Positions 42,909 to 50,888 of a DNA stretch of 64,000 nucleotides are shown in pieces. The notes below the pieces were generated by a model. It was not told the origin of the DNA and searched no databases. It saw only the letters and a list, made by a program, of their open reading frames with translations. The stretch is from positions 1-64,000 of the forward strand of contig DASXRC010000228.1 of the NCBI GenBank assembly GCA_036506795.1. Direction: 5' to 3'. The DNA comes from DASXRC01 sp036506795. GTDB taxonomy: Bacteria; Actinomycetota; Actinomycetes; Mycobacteriales; Micromonosporaceae. The translations under genes were made by a program, and so were the position numbers. How positions within the stretch are numbered: position 1 is the first letter of the stretch; every line of letters starts with the position of its first letter.

Positions 42909-43880
42909 ATGGTGGTTGCGCAGCGTTACGGACGCGGTCAACGAATCCTCGTCAGCGGCGGTGCCGGCTTCGTGCCGTCGCATCTGGTCGACATGTTGAT
43001 CGCCCGCGGCTGCACGGTCGTGGCGGTCGACAACTTCGTCACCGGGTCCAAGGACAACCTCGCGCAGCTCACCGAGCACCCCGGATTTACGCTCATCGAG
43101 GCGGACATCTCGGAGGGCCTCCCGGCCGACCACCCCGCCATCGCCGAGCGGTTCGACGCGATCATGCACCTGGCGTCGCCGGCGAGCCCGACGGACTTCA
43201 CCGAGCTGCCGATCGAGATCCTTCGGGTGGGCTCCACGGCCACCCTGCACCTGCTCGACCGGGCGGTCTCCGACGGCGCCCGGTTCATCCTCGCCTCGAC
43301 ATCCGAGGCGTACGGCGACCCGCAGGTGCATCCGCAGCCGGAGTCGTACTGGGGCAACGTGAATCCGGTCGGGGTACGCAGCGTGTACGACGAGGCGAAG
43401 CGGTTTGCCGAGGCCGCGACGATGGCGTACCACCGCAGCCGTGGCCTCGATGTCGGCATTGTCCGTATCTTTAACACGTACGGCCCGCGGATGCGCCAGG
43501 ACGACGGCCGGGCGATTCCGACATTCATCCGCCAGGCGTTGCGCGGCGAGCCACTCACGGTGGCCGGCACCGGCGAGCAGACGCGCTCGATCTGCTACGT
43601 CGACGACCTCGTCGGCGGCATCCTGCTGCTGCTCGACTCCACCGAGACGGGTCCGATCAACTGCGGCACCGAGCATGAGGTGAGCATGCGCGACCTGGCC
43701 GAGACGATCGTCGCGCTCGTCGGCAGCGACTCCCTGATCACGTACGTCCCCCGCCCGCCGGACGATCCCGAGCTGCGGCGCCCGGACCTCACCCTTGCGC
43801 GTACGCGCCTGGGATTCGAGCCCACCGTCGGTCCCGAGGAGGGCCTGCGGCGCACCATCGACTACTTCGCCGGTCGCTGA
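42909..43880 (+). CDS. NAD-dependent epimerase/dehydratase, UDP-glucuronate decarboxylase-like
   Basis: A 323-residue extended short-chain dehydrogenase. The NAD motif is RILVSGGAGFVPSHLVDMLI, where the family has GFIGSHL (Gly to Pro). Other motifs are VAVDNFVTGSKDNL, MHLASPASPTDFTELPIEIL, ASTSEAYGDPQVHPQPESYW, GNVNPVGVRS and the catalytic YDEAK. These are the hallmarks of UXS-type enzymes making UDP-xylose, or of close UDP-sugar epimerases. It should supply a nucleotide sugar for surface glycan. The start is the ATG at 42909. It precedes three LCP ligase genes, consistent with a cell-wall polymer setting. Confidence 0.88.
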   Translation: MVVAQRYGRGQRILVSGGAGFVPSHLVDMLIARGCTVVAVDNFVTGSKDNLAQLTEHPGFTLIEADISEGLPADHPAIAERFDAIMHLASPASPTDFTELPIEILRVGSTATLHLLDRAVSDGARFILASTSEAYGDPQVHPQPESYWGNVNPVGVRSVYDEAKRFAEAATMAYHRSRGLDVGIVRIFNTYGPRMRQDDGRAIPTFIRQALRGEPLTVAGTGEQTRSICYVDDLVGGILLLLDSTETGPINCGTEHEVSMRDLAETIVALVGSDSLITYVPRPPDDPELRRPDLTLARTRLGFEPTVGPEEGLRRTIDYFAGR

Positions 43881-43940
43881 GGGGCAGCAGATTCGGGCGA
43901 CCCGCGGCAGCGACACCCGGTGACGCGTGCGGCCGGAACG

Positions 43941-43946
43941 TACCCT
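43941..43946 (+). promoter_or_regulatory. -10 box, first LCP gene, leaderless spacing
   Basis: TACCCT ends seven bases before ATG 43954. There is no ribosome-binding site in TGGTGCC. Confidence 0.55.
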
Positions 43947-43953
43947 TGGTGCC

Positions 43954-45183
43954 ATGTCACCCACCACGCCTACCCCCGGGCCTGCCTCCGGTCGCGCGTC
44001 GGTGCCCGGCGCGGGAGCGTCCGTCGAGGGCCGCGTCGCCGGCCGCGCGCGGGTGCCCGGCTCCCAGCCGAGCAGTTACGGCCCCGCCAGCCAGCCCGCA
44101 CGCACCGTCCTGGGTGAGGGTCCGGGCGGCCCGGGCGGGCCCGGCGATGGTGACGGAACTGGCTTCGAGGAGCCCGGTCGACGCCGTCCCCGGCCGCGGT
44201 GGGGTCGGATCGCCCTGGTGGTCGGCTTGGTGCTCGCTGTGCTGCTCGTCGGCGGCGGCTACCTCTATGTCCACAGCCTCGACTCGCGTATCGCCCGAAC
44301 CGACCCGTTTCGGGCGTTGACCGGCGGTCGGCCGGCCAAGACCGTTGCCGGCGCCCTGAACATCCTGCTGGTCGGCAGCGACTCACGCGACCCGGACGCG
44401 CCAGTCGACTCGGCGAGCGCCTGGCGCGCGGACACGATCATCGTGATGCACATCCCGTCCAACCACGACAAGGCGTACCTGATCTCGATCCCGCGCGACC
44501 TTTACGTGCCCGTGCCCGAGAACGCCGGTGCGGACTGCGGCGACCGGCGCGCGAAGATTAACGCGGCGTTCGCGTGGGGCGGCCTCCCGCTCGCCGTGCG
44601 CACGGTTGAGTGCTTCACGGACGTGCGCATCGATCACGTGATGGCCATCGACTTCGGCGGGTTCAAGGAGGTCACCGACGCGCTGGGCGGTGTGGACCTC
44701 TACATCGAGCGCACGATCACCTCCATCCACAAGCCATACCGGACGTTCACGAAGGGCACCCACCACCTCAACGGCGCCCAGGCGCTGGACTACATCCGGC
44801 AGCGCAAGCAGTTCCCGGACGGCGACTTCGCCCGGGTACGCCACCAGCAGCAGTTCCTGAAGGCCTTGATGGACAAGGCCGTCAGCACCGGCACGCTGGC
44901 GAACCCCCCGAAGCTGAACGCGTTCCTCCGCTCGGTGACCGATGCGGTCACCGTGGACACCGGCTTCTCGATCGTCGACATGGCGATCCAGTTCCACGGT
45001 CTGCGCGGCGAGAACCTCCAGTTCCTGACGAGTCCTCACAGCGGCACTGACATGATCAACGGTGAGTCGGTCGTGGTCTCCGACCGCGAGAAGGCGCTGG
45101 CGATGTACCAAGCGATCTCCGCGGACAAGATGGCCGAATGGGTACAGGCGAACCCCCAGCCGTCCCCCAACCCCGGCGGCTGA
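43954..45183 (+). CDS. LytR-CpsA-Psr (LCP) family glycopolymer ligase 1
   Basis: A 409-residue membrane-anchored enzyme. A disordered Gly/Pro-rich cytoplasmic tail leads to a TM helix at about residues 85-105 (RIALVVGLVLAVLLVGGGYL). The extracytoplasmic LCP domain follows, with NILLVGSDSRDPD, ADTIIVMHIP, LISIPRDLYVP, KINAAFAWGG, ALDYIRQRKQFPDGDFAR and RHQQQFLKAL. LCP proteins move glycopolymers from lipid carrier to peptidoglycan. ATG 43954 is chosen because of the -10 box seven bases upstream; an in-frame ATG nine codons earlier has none. It is the first of three tandem paralogues. Confidence 0.93.
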   Translation: MSPTTPTPGPASGRASVPGAGASVEGRVAGRARVPGSQPSSYGPASQPARTVLGEGPGGPGGPGDGDGTGFEEPGRRRPRPRWGRIALVVGLVLAVLLVGGGYLYVHSLDSRIARTDPFRALTGGRPAKTVAGALNILLVGSDSRDPDAPVDSASAWRADTIIVMHIPSNHDKAYLISIPRDLYVPVPENAGADCGDRRAKINAAFAWGGLPLAVRTVECFTDVRIDHVMAIDFGGFKEVTDALGGVDLYIERTITSIHKPYRTFTKGTHHLNGAQALDYIRQRKQFPDGDFARVRHQQQFLKALMDKAVSTGTLANPPKLNAFLRSVTDAVTVDTGFSIVDMAIQFHGLRGENLQFLTSPHSGTDMINGESVVVSDREKALAMYQAISADKMAEWVQANPQPSPNPGG

Positions 45184-45330
45184 ACGGGCGATCACTGGGG
45201 CACAAGTCCGGCATTGGTCACAAGCTCGCAGTCACGGTGGGATCTCGAACTCGCACGATCGAGAAATGATCCGTACAGTGAGCACGCGCCCGTGGCGCCG
45301 ACCCCCTCGCCGTGGACTCAGGAGTGCCGG

Positions 45331-46539
45331 ATGCAGGTCCAGACCCGCCGACCCCCGGCGTATTTGGATCCGACCGACGTACCCTACAGCCCCGGCCCCA
45401 CGGGCGCCGGTGGCCGCACCGGGCGCGGACGCGGCACGAGGACGAGTAGGAAGCGTAAGCGGCCCGATCCACTCTGGGCGCGGCTGACCGTGATCCTCGG
45501 GGCCCTGCTGATGATGGCCAGCGGCGCGGCGATCGTGGGAAGCAAGGCGCTGATCGGACAACTGACGAGCGGCATCACCCAGGACAACCTGCTGGGCGAG
45601 GCGGGCAAGACCGACGCCGAGGGCGGCGCGTCGCTGGACGGCCCGATCGATCTGCTGCTGCTCGGCCTGGACCTGCGCACGGGTTGGGATAAGAACAACA
45701 CCCGAGCCGACACGATCATCATCCTGCACGTGCCCGCGACACATGACCAGGCGTACCTGCTGTCGATCCCGCGTGACACCATCGTGGACATCCCGCGCTT
45801 CGAGAAGAGCCACTACGGCGGTGGCCGCGACAAGATCAACGCCGCGTTCTATTTCGGCGCACAGAACGGGGGCGGGTGGGCCGGCGGCGCTCAGCTCATG
45901 GCGCAGACCATCAAGCGCGTCACCGGCATCGGCTTCGACGGTGCGGCGATCATCGACTTCACCGGATTCAAGGGCGTGATTGACGCTTTGGGCACCGTCC
46001 AGATGTGCGTCGATCACGAGGTGAAGTCCGTCCACTACCTCTACGTCGACGGGAAGCTGACGTACGTCGCGGACGCAAAGAAGATGAGCGGCCACAAGGA
46101 ACCGGTCGTGTACAAGGTCGGCTGCCGCGAGATGAAAGGCTGGGAGGCCCTCGACTACTCCCGGCAGCGGTACGGGCTGCCGAACAGCGACTACGACCGC
46201 CAGCGGCACCAGCAGCAGCTGATCAAGGCAATGGCGAAGAAGGCGATGTCGACCGGCGTCGTCGCGAACCCGCTCAAGCTGCACAAGATACTGGACGCCG
46301 CCGGCAAGGCGTTCACCCTGGACACGGGCGGCGTACCGATCGACGACTTCATCTTCACGCTCAAGGGTGTCGCCGCGAACGACCTGGTCCTGCTGCGTAC
46401 GAACAACGGCACGTTCGCTTCCGTGCAAGGGGGCGAGGGGCTAACCGGGACCACCATGGGGATGTTCCGCGCGGTGAAATCGGACACCCTGGCGCAGTTC
46501 ATCGCCGCCAACCCCGGCGTCCTCGCCAGCGAGAAGTAG
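45331..46539 (+). CDS. LytR-CpsA-Psr (LCP) family glycopolymer ligase 2
   Basis: A 402-residue LCP protein. A short basic cytoplasmic tail (RGRGTRTSRKRKRPDPLWAR) leads to a TM at about 51-70 (LTVILGALLMMASGAAIVGS). The LCP domain has DLLLLGLDLRTGW, ADTIIILHVP, YLLSIPRDTIVDIP, KINAAFYFG, ALDYSRQRYGLPNSDYDR and RHQQQLIKAM. It carries cysteine pairs (MCVDHE, VGCREMKG) absent from LCP1, probably a disulfide. ATG 45331 has AGGAG six bases upstream. A TACAGT -10 candidate is at 45274-45279. It is separated by 147 bases from LCP1 and probably has its own promoter. Confidence 0.93.
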   Translation: MQVQTRRPPAYLDPTDVPYSPGPTGAGGRTGRGRGTRTSRKRKRPDPLWARLTVILGALLMMASGAAIVGSKALIGQLTSGITQDNLLGEAGKTDAEGGASLDGPIDLLLLGLDLRTGWDKNNTRADTIIILHVPATHDQAYLLSIPRDTIVDIPRFEKSHYGGGRDKINAAFYFGAQNGGGWAGGAQLMAQTIKRVTGIGFDGAAIIDFTGFKGVIDALGTVQMCVDHEVKSVHYLYVDGKLTYVADAKKMSGHKEPVVYKVGCREMKGWEALDYSRQRYGLPNSDYDRQRHQQQLIKAMAKKAMSTGVVANPLKLHKILDAAGKAFTLDTGGVPIDDFIFTLKGVAANDLVLLRTNNGTFASVQGGEGLTGTTMGMFRAVKSDTLAQFIAANPGVLASEK

Positions 46540-46712
46540 CCCGAGGCGGACAATTCGGACCTAGGCTGAGGTGCGAGTGATCCTCGCGTACCCACGGCCC
46601 GGGAGGCACCACGTCGCCGCGGAGCCGGGACGGTCCGGCGGCGCCAACCTCGCCGGAGGGCCCCGAACAGGCAGCCGCAGAACGGCGCAGACCACGCTGG
46701 CTACGCCGGACG

Positions 46713-47672
46713 TTGGTCGCCGGCCTGGTCCTCGCGGTGCTCGTCGGGGCCGGGGTCGTCGCGCTGCGGGTGCTCGCGGAGCGCTACGACCGCGCGGTCC
46801 GGCGCGCCGAGTTGCTCGATGCGGCGGCGCGCGAGTCGGGACGCAGCCCCCTCAGCGGCCCCCTCGACTACCTCGTCATCGGCTCGGACCTCCGCGTCGC
46901 CAATCCGAGCGCCGGACAACGGGCCGACACGATCGTCATCGCACACGTCCCGGCGGCCCACGACCGCGTGTACCTGATCTCGATTCCCCGTGACCTGCTG
47001 GTCACCCTGCCGCCCTACCCCGCGACTGGGTACGCCGGCGGCCAGGACAAGATCAACGCCGCGTTCCAGTACGGGCGGGGCGGCCCTCAACTGCTGTCGG
47101 CGGCGGTGAGCCACCTCACCGGCGTGCGGTTCGACGGCGCAGCGATCATCGAGTTCTCCGGCTTCCGGCGGGTGATCGACCTCCTCGGCGGGGTCACCGT
47201 GTGTGTGGATCACGAGGTACGGTCGATCCACACCGGCCGCCTGTTCGTGGTCGGTTGCCACCGGATGACGGGCGCGGTTGCGCTCGACTATGTCCGCCAG
47301 CGGTACGACCTGCCCCGAGGCGACTACGACCGCCAGCGGCACCAGCAGCAGCTGGTTAAGTCGATCATGAAGGAGGCCGCCGACCGCGGGCTGCTGACCA
47401 ACCCGATCCTGCTCGACCAGCTCATCCGGGCGGTCGGCTCCTCGCTGACCGTGGACACGAACGGCGTACCGGTCGCTCGGCTGATCCTCACGCTGCGCAA
47501 CCTGGGCGCCGAGGACCTGGTCGGGGTGCGGATCCCCGCGCACGGCGCCATGATCGAGGGCGTGTCGTACGCCGTCGCCCAGCCCGCCGCCGAGGACCTG
47601 TTCGCCGCCCTCCGCGCCGACTCCCTCGCCGCCTGGGCGGCGGCCAACCCGCGGTGGGTGAACCGGCTCTAG
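46713..47672 (+). CDS. LytR-CpsA-Psr (LCP) family glycopolymer ligase 3, start uncertain
   Basis: A 319-residue LCP protein if started at TTG 46713. The TM (VAGLVLAVLVGAGVVALRVL) is then at the very N-terminus. The in-frame sequence upstream, AAERRRPRWLRRTL, looks like a genuine basic cytoplasmic tail and remains open back to the stop at 46578-46580, but it has no ATG, GTG or TTG. A non-standard start such as ACG 46611 after GGGAGG, or a sequence error, is possible. The domain has DYLVIGSDLR, ADTIVIAHVP, LISIPRDLLVTLP, ALDYVRQRYDLPRGDYDR and RHQQQLVKSI. It shares the Cys pair (VCVDHE, VGCHRM) with LCP2 and appears to be its closest paralogue. Confidence 0.85.
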   Translation: MVAGLVLAVLVGAGVVALRVLAERYDRAVRRAELLDAAARESGRSPLSGPLDYLVIGSDLRVANPSAGQRADTIVIAHVPAAHDRVYLISIPRDLLVTLPPYPATGYAGGQDKINAAFQYGRGGPQLLSAAVSHLTGVRFDGAAIIEFSGFRRVIDLLGGVTVCVDHEVRSIHTGRLFVVGCHRMTGAVALDYVRQRYDLPRGDYDRQRHQQQLVKSIMKEAADRGLLTNPILLDQLIRAVGSSLTVDTNGVPVARLILTLRNLGAEDLVGVRIPAHGAMIEGVSYAVAQPAAEDLFAALRADSLAAWAAANPRWVNRL

Positions 47673-47675
47673 GCT
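47670..47675 (+). promoter_or_regulatory. -10 box, rhodanese gene, overlapping LCP3 stop codon
   Basis: TAGGCT uses the TAG stop of LCP3 as its first three bases and ends eight bases before GTG 47684. The spacer has no ribosome-binding site. Confidence 0.5.
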
Positions 47676-47683
47676 TGGTACCC

Positions 47684-48019
47684 GTGTTTGGACATGAGGT
47701 TCCCGGCGTCACCGAGGCTGAGGTTGGCGCGCACGCCTACGTGCTCGACGTGCGGGAACACGACGAGTGGACGGCTGGGCACGCGCCCGGCGCCCATCAC
47801 GTGCCGATGATGGAGATCCCGCTCAGGCTGGCAGAGGTGCCGATCGACGGCGACGTGGTCGTGGTCTGCCGGTCCGGTGCCCGCAGCGGTCAGGTCGTGG
47901 CGTACCTACAGCAGAACGGCTGGAACAACGTCCGGAACCTGCTCGGCGGCATGCAGGACTGGGCCGCCGCCGGGCGGCCACTGGTGAGCGAGGACGACCA
48001 GCCAGCCCGCGTCATATAG
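47684..48019 (+). CDS. Rhodanese-like sulfurtransferase domain protein
   Basis: A 111-residue single-domain rhodanese. The fold begins MFGHEVPGVTEAEVGAHAYV then LDVREHDEWTAGHAPGAHHV. The active-site loop is VVVCRSGARSGQVVAYLQQN with the persulfide Cys, and ends LLGGMQDWAAAGRPL. It may act as a sulfur carrier or redox-related protein. GTG 47684 is leaderless by position. Six bases separate it from the next gene, so it may be co-transcribed with the GDPD. Confidence 0.92.
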   Translation: MFGHEVPGVTEAEVGAHAYVLDVREHDEWTAGHAPGAHHVPMMEIPLRLAEVPIDGDVVVVCRSGARSGQVVAYLQQNGWNNVRNLLGGMQDWAAAGRPLVSEDDQPARVI

Positions 48020-48025
48020 CCGGCC

Positions 48026-48781
48026 GTGTCCGACTCCCCGCTGGTATTCGCGCACCGCGGCTCTTCCGCGGCGCTGCCCGAACACACGCTCGCCGCGTAC
48101 CTCCGGGCGCTGGACGAGGGCGCCGACGGGCTCGAATGTGACGTCCGACTGACCCGGGACGGTCACCTCGTATGCGTGCACGACCGCCGGCTCGAGCGAA
48201 CCAGCAACGGCCGCGGCCTGGTCAGCGCGCGCACGCTGGCCGAGCTCGACGAGCTGGACTTCGGCTCCTGGCACTCCGCGGCGGCCACGCCCGAACGCGT
48301 GCTCACGCTCGATCGGCTCCTCCGCGCCGTGCGCGAGGCCGGCCGGCCGGTGCGCCTGCTCATCGAGACGAAGCACCCCAGCCGCTACGGCGCGGACGTG
48401 GAGCGCCGCGTCATCGATCTGCTGGCGGCGCACGGGATGCTGACGGACGACGACGTGCGGGTCACGGTGATGTCGTTCTCACCGCTCGCGCTCCGCCGGA
48501 TCCGCGAGCTGGCGCCGGCGCTGCCGACCGTACAGCTCCTGGAGGTGCTGCCGCCCGGCCTGCGGCCCGGGAGGCTGCCGTTCGGCAGCCGGGTCGCCGG
48601 GCCGGGGATCGGGCTGGTGCGGGCGCGGCCGGGGCTCATCCCGGCGTTGCGCGCGGCCGGCAACGAGGTGTACGTCTGGACCGTCAACGAGCCGTCCGAC
48701 GTCGAGTTGGTCCTGCGGCACGGCGTGGACGGTATCATCACCGACCGGCCCCGGTACGTCCTCGACCGGCTCGGCCGGTAG
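48026..48781 (+). CDS. Glycerophosphodiester phosphodiesterase
   Basis: A 251-residue TIM-barrel phosphodiesterase. The metal and catalytic motifs are VFAHRGSSAALPEHTLAAYL, GADGLECDVRLTRDGHLVCV (ExD) and HDRRLERTSNGRGLV, with the second His in HDRRLER. Later strands include LLIETKHPSRYG and VYVWTVNEPSDVELVLRHGV. There is no signal peptide, so it should be cytoplasmic, hydrolysing deacylated phospholipids to glycerol 3-phosphate and an alcohol. The start is GTG 48026. It may recycle the lipids handled by neighbouring envelope genes. Confidence 0.93.
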   Translation: MSDSPLVFAHRGSSAALPEHTLAAYLRALDEGADGLECDVRLTRDGHLVCVHDRRLERTSNGRGLVSARTLAELDELDFGSWHSAAATPERVLTLDRLLRAVREAGRPVRLLIETKHPSRYGADVERRVIDLLAAHGMLTDDDVRVTVMSFSPLALRRIRELAPALPTVQLLEVLPPGLRPGRLPFGSRVAGPGIGLVRARPGLIPALRAAGNEVYVWTVNEPSDVELVLRHGVDGIITDRPRYVLDRLGR

Positions 48782-48822
48782 CGGGCTGCCGCTCGCGGAC
48801 CCGAATGGAGCAGACTCGGGGA

Positions 48823-50352
48823 ATGTCCGACCATGGGTCGTCACCGTCCACCGCGCGCGAGGGCGCCAGCCCCGACCGCCCCGATTACGCCACCCTGATC
48901 GCCGGCCACACGGCGGTGATCAAGATGATCAACGCGGGCAACTCCGGACTACCCGCCCTACACCGCCTGCTTGAGGTGGTCCAGGAGACGCTCGGTGCCG
49001 CCGGGATGTCGTTCGCCGAGTACGGGCCGAACGGCGGCCGGATCATCGCCGCCTCCGGCGCTTCCGGCTGGGCGCTCGGCCGGCCAGTCGACACCACGGA
49101 ATCGGCCACCGCCAAGCTGCTCGCTGGTCCCAGCGTGCAGGAGGTGCCCGTCGACTCCCTCGCCACCGAGCTGGCCCATCAGCTGCGGGGACGCGGGCTA
49201 CGCCGCATGCTCGGCGCCCGAGTCGATGCCGGCGGGCTGCTCATCGGCAGCCTGCAGTCGTACTACCCCGATGCGGACGGGGTGGCGAGTCCCGAGCACC
49301 GAGCGCTGTTGGAGTACATCGCGACCGGCGTCGCGCACATGTACGGCGACCAGGCCGGCCTGCCGGTCCACGGGGACGGGCCGGTCGTGGCCGCGCTAGC
49401 CGACGGACTGGCCATCGTGGACTGCGACGGCGCGGTTCGTCTCTGGAACCCGGCCGCGGAGCAGGTCACCGGGATGCCGGCCGACGGCGTGCTCGGACGG
49501 GACCTGCCGTTCCCGACGCCGCAGTCCGGTCAGGTGCTCGATCATCAGCTGTCCAGCGGGCGTTGGCTGAAGATCACTAGCGGCGTCCTGCCGGGGATGC
49601 TCGCGTCCCGTGTCGTCACCTTCCGGGACGCCACCGAACAACTCCGCCGGGAGCACGACCGCGACCTGTTCGTCGCCGTGACGAGCCACGAGCTCCGCAC
49701 GCCTGTCACGGTCGTCAAGGGGTACGCGGACACCCTGAGCAACCACTGGGAGTCGCTGGACGACGCATCCCGCCGGTCGGCCGTCCGCGTCATTGCGCAG
49801 CGCTCCAGCGAGCTGGCCCGCCTCGTCGACCGACTGCTAGCGTCGGCCAGCGACATGGGGCCGGTGGGCGGCTCCCCACCCGTACCGTTCGATCTCGTTG
49901 ATGCCCTGCACGCGGCGGTGGTGGCACTGCCCGCGGACCTGCGCCATCGGCTCGCGATCGGGCTGCCCGCTAGCGTGCCGAAGGCGCTGGGCGATCGGGC
50001 GAGCCTCGCGACCGTGTTGACCGAGCTCGCCACCAACGCCGAGAAGTACTCACCGCCGGGCAGCTCCATCGAGCTGACCGCGGGCGCCGACGAGCGCAGC
50101 GTCTTCTTCCGCGTTTCCGACCGTGGTATCGGGGTAAGGCCCGAGCATGTCGAGCGGGCGTTCGAACGGTTCTGGCAGGGTGAATCGGGCGACCGTCGAC
50201 GCTACGCCGGCGCCGGGCTCGGTCTGTACCTCGTTCGCCGGATTGTCGAACGGCAAAACGGTTGGGTGTCCTTACGTCCCAGGGACGGTGGCGGTACGGT
50301 CGCGGAGGTGCGGCTGCCACGCGGTGACGTGACGTTTCCCGGGGAGGCATAG
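48823..50352 (+). CDS. Soluble histidine kinase with GAF and PAS domains
   Basis: A 509-residue cytoplasmic kinase without TM helices. A GAF-like domain occupies about residues 25-170 (LLEVVQETLGAAGMSFAEYG; LGARVDAGGLLIGSLQSYYP). A PAS domain follows (ALADGLAIVDCDGAVRLWNP, GVLGRDLPFP). HisKA has phosphoacceptor His289 in FVAVTSHELRTPVTVVKG, and the HATPase has ELATNAEKYSPPG, VSDRGIGVRPEH and YAGAGLGLYLVRRIVERQNG. No response regulator is adjacent. ATG 48823 is chosen; ATG 48805 would add six residues. It is followed after two bases by a second, stand-alone ATPase-fold gene. Confidence 0.9.
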   Translation: MSDHGSSPSTAREGASPDRPDYATLIAGHTAVIKMINAGNSGLPALHRLLEVVQETLGAAGMSFAEYGPNGGRIIAASGASGWALGRPVDTTESATAKLLAGPSVQEVPVDSLATELAHQLRGRGLRRMLGARVDAGGLLIGSLQSYYPDADGVASPEHRALLEYIATGVAHMYGDQAGLPVHGDGPVVAALADGLAIVDCDGAVRLWNPAAEQVTGMPADGVLGRDLPFPTPQSGQVLDHQLSSGRWLKITSGVLPGMLASRVVTFRDATEQLRREHDRDLFVAVTSHELRTPVTVVKGYADTLSNHWESLDDASRRSAVRVIAQRSSELARLVDRLLASASDMGPVGGSPPVPFDLVDALHAAVVALPADLRHRLAIGLPASVPKALGDRASLATVLTELATNAEKYSPPGSSIELTAGADERSVFFRVSDRGIGVRPEHVERAFERFWQGESGDRRRYAGAGLGLYLVRRIVERQNGWVSLRPRDGGGTVAEVRLPRGDVTFPGEA

Positions 50353-50354
50353 GC

Positions 50355-50765
50355 GTGTCGACAGCGTTGGCTGAGCGAGCGTGGTCGGTGGTGGTTCCCC
50401 ACCATGCTCGCGGAGCGGGACTGGCGCGGCACCGGCTCGCGGCCGAACTCGGCGGTGCCGTCCGACCTACCCTGCTCGCCGACGCGGTCGCGGTCGTCGC
50501 CGAGCTTGTCGGCAACGCGGTGCGGCATGCCCAACCGTTGCCCGGCGGAGTCGTGCGGGTCGCCTGGCGGCTGCGCCCGAGCCGGGCCGGCGACGCCGTC
50601 GAGGTCCGGGTCACGGACGGCGGGGCCACCGATCCCCCGCACGTCCGACGCGTGGGGCCGGAGTCCCTCGACGGGCGCGGGCTGACCATCGTGGCGGCGC
50701 TCGCGGACCGCTGGGGTGTCGAGCGCGACGGCCTCGGTCAGAGCGTCTGGGCCGAGCTGAGCTGA
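50355..50765 (+). CDS. Anti-sigma-factor-like HATPase_c_2 protein
   Basis: A 136-residue GHKL ATPase-fold protein without a dimerisation domain. The N box is VAELVGNAVRHAQPLPGG, the G1 box VTDGGATDPPHVRR and the G2 box SLDGRGLTIVAALADRWGVE. This is the layout of RsbW/SpoIIAB-like serine kinases and anti-sigma regulators. It lies two bases after the GAF/PAS kinase gene, so the two probably work together. An adjacent sigma factor or STAS partner is missing. GTG 50355 is the start. Confidence 0.88.
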   Translation: MSTALAERAWSVVVPHHARGAGLARHRLAAELGGAVRPTLLADAVAVVAELVGNAVRHAQPLPGGVVRVAWRLRPSRAGDAVEVRVTDGGATDPPHVRRVGPESLDGRGLTIVAALADRWGVERDGLGQSVWAELS

Positions 50766-50773
50766 CTCACCGT

Positions 50774-50871
50774 CGATCATGGACCTCAGCGTCGATCATG
50801 GGCTTGTTGTCGTGCATCGTCGATCGAAGCGCGACAACAATTCCATGATCGGCGCAAGAGTGCATGATCGA
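50774..50871. repeat. CGATCATGG palindromic repeat cluster
   Basis: CGATCATGGGCTTGTTGTCG (50793-50812) and CGACAACAATTCCATGATCG (50832-50851) are inverted with 18 of 20 matches. A further CGATCATGG half-copy lies at 50774-50782, and CATGATCG at 50863-50870. It fills the 123-base gap between the ATPase-like gene and DUF5926. Confidence 0.75.
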
Positions 50872-50888
50872 GTGAGCCGGGAGTTCCC

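Noticed and set aside
46571..46993. GTG-started frame at 46571
   Set aside because: It sits in a different frame from LCP3, lacks recognisable domains and is Arg/Gly-rich. It may still matter if a frameshift exists before 46713.
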